64,000 bases of DNA. Source: Calliopum simillimum. Lineage: Eukaryota > Arthropoda > Insecta > Diptera > Lauxaniidae. The translations under genes were made by a program, and so were the position numbers. Positions 21,461-31,788 of this stretch are shown here, piece by piece; the first letter of the stretch is position 1, and every line of letters begins with the position of its first letter. The notes under the pieces are model-generated. The model made no database searches. It was not told where the DNA came from and saw only the letters and a program-made list of their open reading frames with translations. Where the stretch lies: positions 60,836,228 through 60,900,227 of the forward strand of contig OX638369.1 of the NCBI GenBank assembly GCA_951812925.1, written 5' to 3'.

Positions 21461-22033
21461 CCCATTGGGAAATAGCGAAATAGGAAAATAAATACTTGTA
21501 GAAAAAATACATGTATGGTTTGCATGCACTTTGCTTACATTCAGCATAGGCATGCCCCAATTACAAATTAAGCCTAAAAATATGTTAGGGAGGAACTAAG
21601 CATTAGCGTAGTAAATGGTTTTATAAGAATATAGTACCTGGAGACCGATCCCTGCTCTGTCAATAATCTGATCTTATTATTTTAGTCGATGTTTTTATTC
21701 ATAGATATTTTTTTGTGATGAAATTCGTATCTTTTCACCTCCATTTTTCATTCTTTCAAAATGATAAATTAACCGATGAGAGTAATAATAAGAAAAAACT
21801 CGAAAAATATTGAATGGTATAGAAAAATTTCAAAAACTCAAAATTTTGCTGGTGAAATAGAATGCCCTAAACTAAATAAATCGGATATGCAAAGTATTTC
21901 GTCTTTTGTATGGGGGCTGAAATATCTTACCTTCAAACAAACTTAACCCGGAAAGTATATTTTGGAAAGGAGGAGTGTGGTTATTTGGCGCCATTAATAA
22001 AAAAGAATATCACCTTTTCTTGTAGCTACGCTG
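21461..22033. other. Spacer
   Basis: AT-rich, with no recognisable feature. The last five bases, CGCTG, are the left copy of the target duplication of the next element. Confidence 0.5.
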
Positions 22034-23546
22034 CACACTGGCGACATTTCTCAAAAGTGGTTGCAAAAATCAATTTTGGTGTGGTGGAAATTTGCAAATC
22101 TAATGCAGTTCGATAAACAAATGATCAGTGCTTCAAGATGTAAAATTTCAATTCATTTGAAAAAATGGTTCGCTTTGTAGAGCTGGTCAAAGTCGATGGT
22201 TTTTTCGAGTTTGTAATTTTTTTTTTTTTTTTCAAGATGTGGTTCTAATTTTTCTGCAACTTATGAAAGAAAAGTTAATTTTTTTCTATTTATGCTATAA
22301 GCGGTTTTTATACTATCAAGTAACACTAAAAATAAATGATTTTTTTTTAATGTCTGAGGTTTTTGTACTTTTCTGAAACACTAATTTTACCCTTTTTTTC
22401 AACTTCGAATGGAGTTTCAAAAAAATGTTCGCAAAAGATATCTTACAAACTACTAGAACTAAATAGACTGAACAATTCTGAATACAATATAAAAAAATTC
22501 AGCTGCGTCTACTTGCAGCTCTATGAGTTATAATGATTTTCATCAGGAAACCTGTGGCTCATGCCCTCATGATATTGCCATAAGAGAATATATTAGGAGC
22601 TAAAGGATTTGAAAATTTGAACCCGTTCGGGCAAGTGGTTTGGTTTTTACAGCCTCTCAAAGATGAGTAAATTTTAAAGTTAGCGAAAAAATTTAATTTT
22701 TGATAAAATGCTTCATATTTAGGTTGAATACTTTCAAATGGTTAAAAAAAGGCGATTTTTTCTTTCACTTAAAGCATTGGTGGTCTTGCCTCATAAAACT
22801 GATTAGCAAAAATCTAAGTTTTTTTAATAGCTTTTATTTTTTATGAATTTTTTTTGAAGACATTGCTTTTAGCTTTGGGCTGAGTTTAGAAAAAAACTTC
22901 GCTTTTTGTAAAGCTCGGCTTACTACACAACTAATTTGAGTTTATCTCCAAGCTTGTGCTTCAAAAACTGTATGGTTTGACTTACAACCCTTTGTGTCAG
23001 AGCAACTTTTATGGCGAAACCTATGGATGGAAAAGCTAATTTCACGAAGTTTTAAGTACAAAACTTTATATTTTTAATTTTGTTTTTGTCGATTACAGCG
23101 CCATCTGGGATGGATAAGAAAACATTTTTCGGACAAAATTTTCTTATTTTTTTACGTAGAATCCAAATCTGCAATACAAATTGGGGTTTCCATATAAAAT
23201 TTTGATTTTTCCCCCGCCCCACCCCCGTCGGAGGGTGAGAGGGGGTCAAGATTCACATCGTTGAATAGATCTCTGAAAATTATTGGACACGGGTTTTTTT
23301 TGTTTTTAGATTTAACATCCAATTTCTGAAATATTTGACCGTTCCGGGATTTTCCTAACGATATGTATGTAATTTACAGAAAATCAGACTTCAACAAAAC
23401 ATTACTTTTCACCGTACAATGCTATCTAAATGAAATTTAGAATAGCAATTGCTATTTCTATCCATAACCGAATAAGAATTAAAATATCTTAAATGGTTCA
23501 GAAGTTATGATTTTTGCAACGAGAAATGCCAGATGTCGCCACTGTG
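22034..23546. mobile_element. Transib-like non-autonomous element with 5-bp duplication
   Basis: The ends read CACACTGGCGACAT at 22034 and, on the other strand, CACAGTGGCGACAT ending at 23546. The end similarity continues through 'ttctc' and 'ttgcaaaaat' for about 45 bases with small gaps. CGCTG flanks both sides (22029-22033, 23547-23551). Transib transposons make GC-rich 5-bp duplications and begin CAC(A/T)(A/G)TG; CACAGTG is also the V(D)J recombination-signal heptamer recognised by the related RAG1. No transposase-like frame is present, so the element would depend on a partner. A 'cccccgccccacccccgtcg' patch lies near 23215. Confidence 0.65.
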
Positions 23547-23871
23547 CGCTGTAAGACTGAACACAGCGTTATATTCAAGTTCAAGCAGGGATATTTCAAA
23601 ATCCTGCAGGTATAATGATAGTTCTGCTGATGAAGACGGATTCAGCGTCAAAAAGTGCATAAGACTGCATATAAGAATAAAAAGTTCATTCCATTTTTTT
23701 TTCGCCTGAGTTAGGTATTAACCAAAATTTTTATTTTGATAAAAAAGTGGGCGTGGCAATTATTAAACAAAGCCTTCTTTTTGTTATGCTTTAGATACTC
23801 CTGATCCAGATTCGCATACCAAATTTCATCAAAATATGTTGTATCATTTGCGAGAAATAGCATTTAATGTA
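23547..23871. other. Spacer with dispersed-repeat fragment
   Basis: Bases 23735-23860 carry the 'aaaaagtgggcgtggcaatt' and 'ccaaatttcatcaaaatatg' wording shared with 510-620 and 25030-25300. The rest shows nothing recognisable. Confidence 0.5.
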
Positions 23872-24742
23872 TTGGGTGTACAACTTAAAAACCGGAATTT
23901 TTTAGCGAAATTTGATGCTTTATTGTGGAAAAATGTTACCATATATTTTATTGAAAGTATTGTCCATTGGAAGCTACAACATTTCCCCATCTTTCAGGCA
24001 ATTTATGAATTCCATCCCAAAAAAATTGCGCCGGCCAAAAATGAATCTATCCAATTTTCGATATCTTGAACTTAAGTGAAGCGTATTCCTGATAGGGCAT
24101 TCTGCATCGATCGGAACAAATGATAGTCTGATGGTGCAAGGTCTGAGCTATAAAGCGGGTGAGGCATAATTTCCCATCCGTTGTTTTCTAGGTAATTTTT
24201 GATTGGGGCAGCAATATGTGGCCGAGCGTTGTCATGATGAAAAATTGTTGCTTCGTGTCTGGTCGCATTTTCCGGGCGTTTTTCGATGATGGCACGCTTC
24301 AAACGTATTAATTGTGTTCGATAGAGGTCACCTGTGAGCATTACAGAGCATTACCTTGGCACCATGGATATTTGCCTTTGGCTGGGAAGGTCCTGGTTGT
24401 CCGGGCTTCATATATGAATGTTTGCGTTTCGGGTTGTCGTAATGGATCCATTTTTCATCCCCAGTCACGATCCGATGCAAAAATGACTTTTGGCAGCAGT
24501 TTTCTTTGCAAAAAAATGACCCAACAGATCCTCCCGCAAATGCTGTCTTTTTCTCTAATTTTCGAAGTTATTCATCGTGAAAAATAATAATGATGCACAC
24601 AAGATAAAACTGTTTTGTTGACTGATTTTGACAGCTGTCAAATGTACCTTCAAAATGACATATATATAAAGTTCGAGCTTTCACGATATTTGTTAGTACG
24701 GACATCCACCGTCAAATTCCGGTTTTTAAGTTGTACACCCAA
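23872..24742 (-). mobile_element. Internally deleted mariner element
   Basis: Perfect inverted ends TTGGGTGTACAACTTAAAAA at 23872 and its complement ending 24742, with TA on both flanks (23870-23871, 24743-24744). At 871 bp it is about 400 bp shorter than the complete sister copy at 45873-47139 and lacks most of the helix-turn-helix region. The minus strand still encodes a run with HHDNARPH (second catalytic D) and SSDLAPSDYHLF (third D), and, broken by frameshifts, the TGDEKW-like first-D region. It cannot make an active protein but keeps both ends. Confidence 0.9.
24072..24341 (-). pseudogene. mariner transposase, C-terminal catalytic fragment
   Basis: An 89-residue open frame reads from a DLYRTQLIRLKRAIIEKRPE segment through HHDNARPHIAAPIKNYLENN to SSDLAPSDYHLFRSMQ. 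The spacing of the two aspartates is what mauritiana-type mariners have (D34D). The frame starts mid-protein because upstream sequence is deleted and frameshifted. The homologous segment of the copy at 45873 is very similar, so the two copies derive from one recent lineage. Confidence 0.85.
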
Positions 24743-25356
24743 TATTTTTACTTGTATGGGAGGTTCCATGCGCACCAGCGATATATTGCCCACTTTCAGA
24801 TCGTAGGTGTCTAATAGCAAGTAGGCTCCCCACAATTAATTTTAGAATGATTGCCTTATTAGTTTTCTTTCTATACCGTTTTACATTTTTGTGGGCGGTG
24901 CCACGCCCTTCAACGAGTTTTCCCAATATAACAGCATATCACATACTAATCTTTGTTTGTAGTGGTAAAACCTCCTAAATTTTCATCAAAATAGTTGAAG
25001 TCGTTTTCGAGTAACTTTGAATCAAAATTTACAAGGGTTAAAAAGTGGGCGTGGCACTTCTTCGATCCCGCCCACTTTTTGTTTGTTACAAGGTATTATT
25101 AAGCAGTACTCGCTTACCAAATTCAATCTAAATACCTTGTAAGGTTTGCGAGTTATGATCAAATCAAATTTAAAATTTAGAGCGGTGCCACGCCCCCTGG
25201 TGAGCATTTACAAAGTTCCAACCTAACTCATTCTTAATTTTATGTTAATATCTAACATTATCCGAAGTTTCATTAAAATCGCTGTTACCGTTTTCGAGAA
25301 AAATATTTGGCACAGAGAAACAAATACACGTACACAGAGCGAAGAAAAAAAGCAGA
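24743..25356. repeat. Dispersed 'GTGGGCGTGGC' repeat copies
   Basis: Three tandemly arranged pieces near 24890, 25045 and 25180 carry 'gtgggcggtgccacgccctt', 'aaaaagtgggcgtggcactt' and 'cggtgccacgccccctggtg', each followed by 'accaaattcaatctaaatac'-type wording. This recurrent fly-type non-coding family is also seen at 510, 10060, 23745, 47165 and 50135. No coding potential. Confidence 0.55.
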
Positions 25357-25592
25357 ACTTGCGTTGTTAAATTAAGTTCAACCACGTTTGTAAGTGTTTT
25401 AACCATGTTTCGTTGCTGATTAAGATTTAACAACGCTTCGTGGTTAGATTTGTATGGAGTGCAGCGCGAACGTGGTAGAAACTCATTTAGCAACGTACAC
25501 TGCAAAGCGTTGTTAAATTCAAATTAGCAACGAAACGTTGTCAAAACACTCACAAACGTAGTTGAAACTCATTTAACAACGAGAGAAGGCAA
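25357..25592. mobile_element. ~235-bp MITE with 80-bp inverted ends
   Basis: The left arm near 25360 (GCGTTGTTAAATTAAGTTCA, then 'accacgtttgtaagtgtttt') pairs with the right arm ending near 25590 ('aaaacactcacaaacgtagt' then 'tgaactcatttaacaacg' with small changes). It lies about 90 bp upstream of the SAM-like gene. No unambiguous target duplication was found. Confidence 0.6.
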
Positions 25593-25683
25593 AAGTAAAT
25601 TTATTATTCCTTAATTCAAACTGTCAAACGAACTGAATTTGACTAAAAATAAAAAAAATAATCTGTCGTAATTTTTTTAAAAA

Positions 25684-25904
25684 ATGGAATTAATATTAAA
25701 AAAATTCGAATTGGAGCACTTGCTGCCACAATTAATAGGTAAGTCCGTATAGTTAACACAAGTGTACGTAAATAACACCTTATTTTCCTTCCAGACGCTG
25801 GCATAGAATATCGGCATCTGCAGTATTTGAATGAGCGCGACATTGACGACGCCATCAAAAAAATTGGTGACCGTACGGAATTTCGCGTTAAACTTTTTGA
25901 ATAG
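25684..25904 (+). CDS. Small SAM-domain-like protein, two coding exons
   Basis: Exon 1 (25684-25738) and exon 2 (25795-25904) flank a 56-nt intron with GTAAGT and a TTCCTTCCAG acceptor. Splicing restores one frame of 54 codons plus stop. The product runs MELILKKFELEHLLPQLI, then D across the junction, then AGIEYRHLQYLNERDI and DDAIKKIGDRTEFRVKLFE. The order 'helix, G-I-x-x-x-x-L-x-x-L, D-I, IGDRxxFR' matches the C-terminal half of SAM domains (usual length 65-70), which mediate protein-protein and sometimes RNA binding; here the first helices are short or missing. A third exon probably starts at 25980 (intron 25917-25979), which would be 3'-untranslated or belong to another isoform. Both splice junctions and the ungapped frame argue for a real gene or a very recent copy. 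A P-like transposon starts right downstream. Confidence 0.65.
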
Positions 25905-25979
25905 AGAAAAAATTTGGTAAGAGTTGTTTTGTGAATATTTGTGATGTTCTTATTAACTTATTATTGTCTTATATTACAG

Positions 25980-26089
25980 CATCTCACTAGCTCGGGAAAC
26001 AGCGAAAACCGCTTATTTGGAGGAAAGGCAAGTAATCCAAAATTTGTTACTAACAGTTCTAAAGACCCTAATTTGGTTTAAACCACACC
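25980..26089 (+). other. Probable third exon of the SAM-like gene
   Basis: An acceptor (ttattgtcttatattacag) ends at 25979 and a donor (ttggtaaga) lies at 25917, giving a 63-nt intron after the stop codon. The sequence from 25980 is open in the frame HLTSSGNSENRLFGGKA, a polar Ser/Asn-rich stretch ending in a stop near 26080. It is either 3' UTR or the coding tail of a longer form that bypasses the exon-2 stop. Homologous transposon sequence starts at about 26090. Confidence 0.35.
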
Positions 26090-26769
26090 TTAATTCTTAT
26101 AAGGAATATGTAATGAAAAAGTTTTGGTCTCAAAAATTTCTTTTAAAATACTGAAGCAACTAACAATGACATTAAAATAAATGTCACCTAAATTGTAATT
26201 TGTGCATTGAAAACTTTCAGATCTGTTATGATAACTTCTAAATTTCTGAATGTAATCATTGCACAAATTACAATTTTCTGAAAAATTTTTTTTGGAAAAG
26301 AAATTTCTAACTACTTCTTCAATATTTTCATGATTGCTATGAATTACTTTTAGTTGAATTTGTGTCTTATCTATTACCGTATGCACAAATTGCATAGCAG
26401 TTGGAGGGTCATTTGTATAAGAACTTATTTTATCAACTTTATATTGACCTTTTAGTATGCAATTTTCCAGAGAATCGTTGTTCAAGTTATTAAAAGTAAC
26501 ATTTGAACCGTCTTCAATTGTTTCCATTACTAACTAAAGTTAAATTTATGTCTTCCAACAATTTTGTTTGTGCATACTCAATTGAAACTGATTCAAAATA
26601 TCAATATATTCATTTAATTCATTTAGTTCTTCACAGTTTGAAGAAAAAGAGCAACTTTATAAAAAATCTAATGCTTCTGCACATTTAATAATACATTCTT
26701 TAGTGTCAGTATGATGTATATTACTAGCCAAATAATGACTAAAAATCTGTTTAGTACGAACCATGTCAC

Positions 26770-28010
26770 GGCGTTAGGAAATAACGCCCAAAAAAAAAAC
26801 GAAATAACGCCCAAAAAATAAAATGACGTAATAACGCCCAAAATAAAAAACGAAATAACGCCCAAAAAATATGAAATAACGCCCAAAAACAAAAACGAAA
26901 TAACGCCCAAATTATTTTCATATAAATTTGGGCCATAATCATTTTGGAAATAACACCCAAAAATTTGGTCTTTATTTCGTCTTTACTTTCATTTTTTAAA
27001 AATAAAACGAAATAACGCCCAAAAACGAAAAACGAAATAACGCCAAAATTATCTTCATCCAAATAAATTTTGGGCGTTATTTCCAAAATGATTATCGCCC
27101 AAATTTATTTCGTTTTTGATTTTGGGCGTTATTTCATATTTTTTGGGCGTTATTTCGTTTCTTATTTTGGGCGTTATTACGTCATTTTATTTTTTGGGCG
27201 ATATTTCGTTTTTTTTTTTGGGCGTTATTTCGGGCGTTAGGAAATAACGCCCAAAAAAAAAAACGAAATAACGCCCAAATTATTTTCATATAAATTTGGG
27301 CGATAATCATTTTGGAAATAACGCCCAAAAATTTGGGTTTTATTTCGTTTTTTTTGGGCGTTATTTCCTTTTTTAAAAAAAAAACGAAATAACGCCCAAA
27401 AAAAAAAAATGAAATAACGCCCAAAAAATAAAATGACGTAATAACGCCTAAAATAAAAAACGAAATAACGCCCAAAAATATGAAATAACGCCCAAAATCA
27501 AAAACGAAATAACGCCCAAATTATTTTCATATAAATTTGGGCGATAATCATTTTGGAAATAACGCCCAAAATTTATTTGTATGAAAATAATTTGGGCGTT
27601 ATTTCGTTTTTGGGCGTTATTTCATTTTTTAAAAATAAAACGAAATAACGCCCAAAAAAACGAAACAAAGCCCAAATTTTTGGGCGTTATTTCCAAAATG
27701 ATTATCGCCCAAATTTATATGAAAATAATTTGGGCGTTATTTCGTTTTTGTTTTTGGGCGTTATTTCATATTTTTTGGGCGTTATTTCGTTTTTTATTTT
27801 GGACGTTATTACGTCATTTTATTTTTGGGCGTTATTTCTTTTTTTTTTTTTGGGCGTTATTTCCTTGGGCGTTATTTCCTAACGCCGATATTTCGTTTAA
27901 AAAAAAAAAAGAAATAAAGCCCAAATTTTTGGGCGTTATTTCCAAAATGATTATCGCCCAAATTTATATGAAAATAATTTGGGCGTTATTTCATTTTTAA
28001 AAATAACGCC
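26770..28010. mobile_element. FB-like foldback element built of GGGCGTTATTTC units (FB2)
   Basis: The ends are GGCGTTAGGAAATAACGCCC at 26770 and ...AATAACGCC at 28010. CCATGTCAC is duplicated on both flanks (26761-26769, 28011-28019). The body is tens of short units of about 18-25 bp reading GGGCGTTATTTCG plus a T run, or the complement, switching direction several times. Internal end-like junctions at about 27237 and 27875 suggest a compound of several elements. Drosophila Foldback (FB) elements have exactly this plan: arms of short tandem units and a 9-bp duplication. The intact target sequence is seen in copy 2 of the P-like element near 33760. The open frames over it (up to 139 codons) are translations of the repeat. 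Confidence 0.85.
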
Positions 28011-28069
28011 CCATGTCACGATTGTAAAAATCGTTCAAAAATGGTTTTTCAATTCCTGTACTTATACAT

Positions 28070-28829
28070 GGCGTTAGGAAATAACGCCCAAAAAAAAAAA
28101 CGAAATTACGCCCAAATTATTTTCATATAAATTTGGGCGATAGTCATTTTGGAAATAACGCCCAAAAATTTGGGCTTTATTTCTTTTTTTTTGGGTGTTA
28201 TTTCCTATTTTTTTAAAAAACGAAATAACGCCCAAAAAAAAACGAAATAACGCCCAAAAAAAAAACGAAATAACGCCCAAATTATTTTCATATAAATTTG
28301 GGCGATAGTCATTTTGGAAATAACGCCCAAAAATTTGGGCTTTATTTCGTTTTTTGTTTGGGCGTTATTTCCTATTTTTTTAAAAAACGAAATAACGCCC
28401 AAAAGAAAAACGAAATAACGCCCAAAAAATAATATGACGTAATAACGGCCAAAAATGTGAAATAAAGCCCAAAATCAAAAACGAAATAACGCCCAAATTA
28501 TTTTCATATAAATTTGGGCGATAATCATTTTGGAAATAACGCCCAAAAGTTATTTGTATGGAAATAATTTGGGCGTTATTTCGTTTTTTAAAAATAAAAA
28601 GAAATAACGTCCAAAAAAGCGAAATAAAGCCCAAATTTTTGGGCGTTATTTCCAAATTGATTATCGCCCAAATTTATATGAAAATAATTTGGGCGTTATT
28701 TCGTTTTTGTTTTTGGGCGTTATTTCATATTTTTTGGGCGTTATTTCGTTTTTTATTTTGGGCGTTATTACGTCATATTATTTTTTGGGCGTTATTTCGT
28801 TTTTATTTTGGGCGTTATTTCCTAACGCC
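28070..28829. mobile_element. FB-like foldback element (FB1)
   Basis: It starts GGCGTTAGGAAATAACGCCC and ends with the complement, CCTAACGCC at 28829, flanked by the 9-bp duplication CTTATACAT (28061-28069 and 28830-28838). It has the same unit composition as its neighbour 60 bp away. In copy 2 of the P-like element the target ATGTATAAG (about 33710) is unbroken, which proves that this is an insertion. Two independent 9-bp duplications of different sequence fix the ends of the family as GGCG...CGCC. Confidence 0.88.
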
Positions 28830-29139
28830 CTTATACATGCCCTGGGGACATGCTCCCATTTTGCTACTTTTTCTCCAAATTTAATCCGTTTGTGTTTGTG
28901 AAAAGTTCTAACTAAGTTTTTAAATAAATGAGAGGGATCAAACATTAAAAATATTTTTTGATTCCCTCTCTCAATAAAATGTGTATTGCTTATTCTTAAT
29001 TGATTGAGTATAGCGGTGTAGCGAGATTCACGATCGCACATTAATACTCTAATCTTGAATCCATATTTTATAATCATTTGTATAACTTTTTCTAACATAT
29101 AATAAATTTATGATTGGGTGAATTTTTTATCACTAATCA

Positions 29140-29650
29140 CAATTTGGTGGAGAAGGTAGATAAGGTTGAGCCCACGCATTAATACCATCATCATTAATGA
29201 TGTCCAAACCATTTGGTGGAGGAGCCGTCTCCGCATCATCACCATTTGGTGGAGAAAGTAGAGAAGGTTGAGCCCACGCAGTAATGCCATCATCATTAAT
29301 GATGTCCAAACCATTTGGTGGAGGAGCCGTCTCCGCATCATCACCATTTGGTGGAGAAGGTAGAGAAGGTTAGCCCACGCATTAACGCCATCATCATTAA
29401 TGATGTCCAAACCATTTGGTGGAGGAGCCGTCTCCGTATTTATTTCATCTTCTCCAATGAAGACATCATCACCATTTGGTAGAGAAGGTTGAGCCCACGC
29501 ATTAATGCCATCATCATTAATGATGTCCAAACCGTTTGGTATAGAAGCCGTCTCCGCATTAATTTCATCTTCTCCCATGGAGACATCATCACCATTTGGT
29601 GGAGAAGGTAGAGAAGGTTGAGCCCCCGCATTAATGCCATCATCAATATT
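29140..29650 (-). repeat. Coding minisatellite in the P-like transposase linker
   Basis: Tandem units of about 80-130 bp encode variants of NGLDIINDDGINAWAQPSL and PPNGDDVSMGEDEINAETA. The copy-2 transposase carries its own array of the same units (32670-33000). Unit number and boundaries differ between the copies, so the array has expanded or contracted since they separated. The acidic, Pro/Asn-rich product would form a flexible linker between the THAP and catalytic domains. Confidence 0.8.
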
Positions 29651-29900
29651 ATGACTAGAATAACCATTTGGAAATACAATATTACGTGCAGACTGAATCT
29701 CCGGAAATAAATTTGGGAAAGGGTAAATCCACTTTATTTCCTTAAATGGAAACAAAGTGGGTAAAGCACCTTTTTGGGCAAAATGTCGACTGCAGACAAC
29801 GGAGTGTTTTTTAGCTCGACTAATATCGATATTTAAGCACTGTATGCATTGCAATTTTAAGAGTTCGTCATTAGGAAATTTATGCAAGGATACAGTGCTC

Positions 29901-30537
29901 TTATTAAGTTAGGTTCTACCCACACAATTAGGAAGTACGCAGTTTCTCATCTAAAAAATGGAACAAAAATAAAAAATTAATTTTAATTGTATAGTGAAGG
30001 GAAGGGTGTATCTCATAAGGTTAGGAATCATCTGGCAGGTGATAAAGGAAGACTAGATTAACAATGAATTGCATTTGAAATTGGTATAGACTTAAATTTT
30101 TTGAAACGGACACACTAAAAACTAACTTGCTAAACTGAAACTTTTTTTGGTAGGTTTTTGAAGGGTTTTTGATCAAAATTATTGCCTTATACTTTTTTTA
30201 AAAAAATTTTAATTTTTTAAAAAGTTATAAGCATGTGAATTTTTATGTACGTCTTTTTTCAAATTGCAATTTCTCAGGAAACATTGAGCGAAAATTAATG
30301 AAACTTTTGTAGTAGGACTAAAAATAATTCAAAATTTAAATGAAATAACTATTCATAAAAATTTTTAAAATTTCTTATAAATAATGCACTTTTTATAAAC
30401 AAATAGATATTTAAGCTATACCTATAGCAAAATAAAAACAAAATTTTTTTACAGAAATGTGCTCTGAAATCTGCACAATATTTCTGTGAAAAAAAAATTG
30501 GAGGTACGCATCATTAATAAAAAGTTACGGGTACTTC
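29901..30537. repeat. Partial copy of the 11.2-kb foldback arm
   Basis: From about 30087, 'cttaaattttttgaaacgga' and 'actaaaaactaacttgctaa' repeat the left arm found at 11197, and similarity continues to about 30520 ('ctgaaatctgcacaat'). Bases 29901-30086 show nothing recognisable beyond the upstream edge of the THAP-type gene. Confidence 0.6.
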
Positions 30538-30704
30538 AATGACTCTACATAGGTGCCTTGCCTATGCGATTCACACATTTACGCTCGCTGCGCGTTCTTA
30601 CGTGCATTCTCAATTTCTGCATAAATTATGATTTGTTGTTTTGAAACGGCATGCAGCGGTGAAATGCGAAAATCACATAGGCAAGGCACCTATGTAGAGT
30701 CATT
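30538..30704. mobile_element. 167-bp MITE with long inverted ends
   Basis: AATGACTCTACATAGGTGCC followed by TTGCCTATG on the left pairs with the complement ending at 30704. The core is short. The left flank is the foldback fragment and the right flank is P-like sequence (matching 26416 onwards), so it sits exactly at a junction of two unrelated repeats. No clear target duplication, as expected if the junction arose by recombination. Confidence 0.75.
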
Positions 30705-31788
30705 TACTGTATAAGAACTTATTTTATCAACTTTATATTGACCTTTTAGTACGCAATTTTCCAGAGAATCGTTGTTCAAGTTATTAAAAGTAACATTTGA
30801 ACCGTCTTCAATTGTTTCCATTACTAACTAAAGTTAAATTTATGTCTTCCAACAATTTTGTTTGAGCATACTCAATTGAAACTGATTCAAAAAATCAATA
30901 TATTCATTTAATTCATTTAGTTCTTCACAGTTTGAAGAAAAAGAGCAACTTTATAAAAAATCTAATGCTTCTGCACATTTAATAATACATTCTTTAGTGT
31001 CAGTATGATGTATATTACTAGCCAAATAATGACTAAAAATCTGTTTAGTACGAACCATGTCACGGCGTTAGGAAATAACGCCCAAAAAAAAAACGAAATA
31101 ACGCCCAAAAAATAAAATGACGTAATAACGCCCAAAATAAAAAACGAAATAACGCCCAAAAAATATGAAATAACGCCCAAAAACAAAAACGAAATAACGC
31201 CCAAATTATTTTCATATAAATTTTTGGGCCATAATCATTTTGGAAATAACGCCCAAAAATTGGGTCTTTATTTCGTCTTTATTTTCATTTTTTAAAAATA
31301 AAACGAAATAACGCCCAAAAACGAAATAAAATATAAATTTGGGCGATAGTCATTTTGGAAATAACGCCAAAAAATTTGGGCTTTATTTCGTTTTTTTTTT
31401 GGGCGTTATTTCCTATTTTTTTAAAAAACGAAATAACGCCCAAAAAATAATATGACGTAATAAATTGGGCGTTATTTCGTTTTTTAAAAATAAAATGAAA
31501 TAACGCCCAAAAAAGCGAAATAAAACCCAAATTTTTGGGCGTTATTTCATATTTTTGGGCGTTATTTCGTTTTTTATTTTGAGCGATATTACGTCATATT
31601 ATTTTTGGGCGTTATTTCGTTTTTATTTTGGGCGTTATTTCCTTGGGCGTTATTTCCTAACGCCCTTATACATGCCCTGGGGACATGCTCCCATTTTGCT
31701 ACTTTTTCTCCAAATTTAATCTGTTTGTGTTTGTGAAAAGTTCTAACTAAGTTTTTAAATAAATGAGAGGGATCAAACATTAAAAATA
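30705..31788 (-). pseudogene. P-like transposase, partial third segment (same orientation as copy 1)
   Basis: Bases 30705-31054 match 26416-26760 nearly base for base (MVRTKQIFSHYLAS region), and 31664-31788 match 28830-28955 (DPSHLFKNLVRTFHKHKQ region). Between them lies a single recombinant foldback element instead of the two present in copy 1. The segment is therefore a duplicate of copy 1 from which the DNA between the two foldback elements has been lost. It continues after a LINE insertion at 32460-32610. Confidence 0.75.
31064..31663. mobile_element. Recombinant FB-like foldback element
   Basis: The left flank is CCATGTCAC (31055-31063, as FB2) and the right flank is CTTATACAT (31664-31672, as FB1). 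The two flanks do not match each other. The ends are the family's GGCGTTAGG and CCTAACGCC. This is what a crossover between FB1 and FB2 would leave. 600 bp of GGGCGTTATTTC units in both directions. Confidence 0.85.

Larger units (their letters stand above)
26090..29900 (-). pseudogene. P-element-like (THAP-type) transposase, copy 1
   Basis: Minus strand, from the N-terminus: a THAP-like zinc-binding segment (29887-29690; LHKFPNDELLKLQCIQ, then VVCSRHFAQKG) that would bind transposon DNA; a minisatellite-encoded linker (29650-29140); an RNase H-like stretch (29098-28840; VLMCDRESRYTAI, then FDPSHLFKNLVRT) with the D of the second catalytic position; an MVRTKQIFSHYLAS region (26770-26650); and a C-terminal part of 145 residues (26527-26090). 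P transposases and human THAP9 share this order. The segment just before the catalytic stretch, present in copy 2, is deleted here. Two foldback elements (26770-28010, 28070-28829) interrupt it. It is non-functional. Confidence 0.75.

Noticed and set aside
26668..28884. Open frames of 60-139 codons with GVISFLFLGVIS-type protein on both strands
   Set aside because: They are translations of the GGGCGTTATTTC units, whose length and composition avoid stops. The same peptide appears in every orientation and at 30962-31530. Not proteins.
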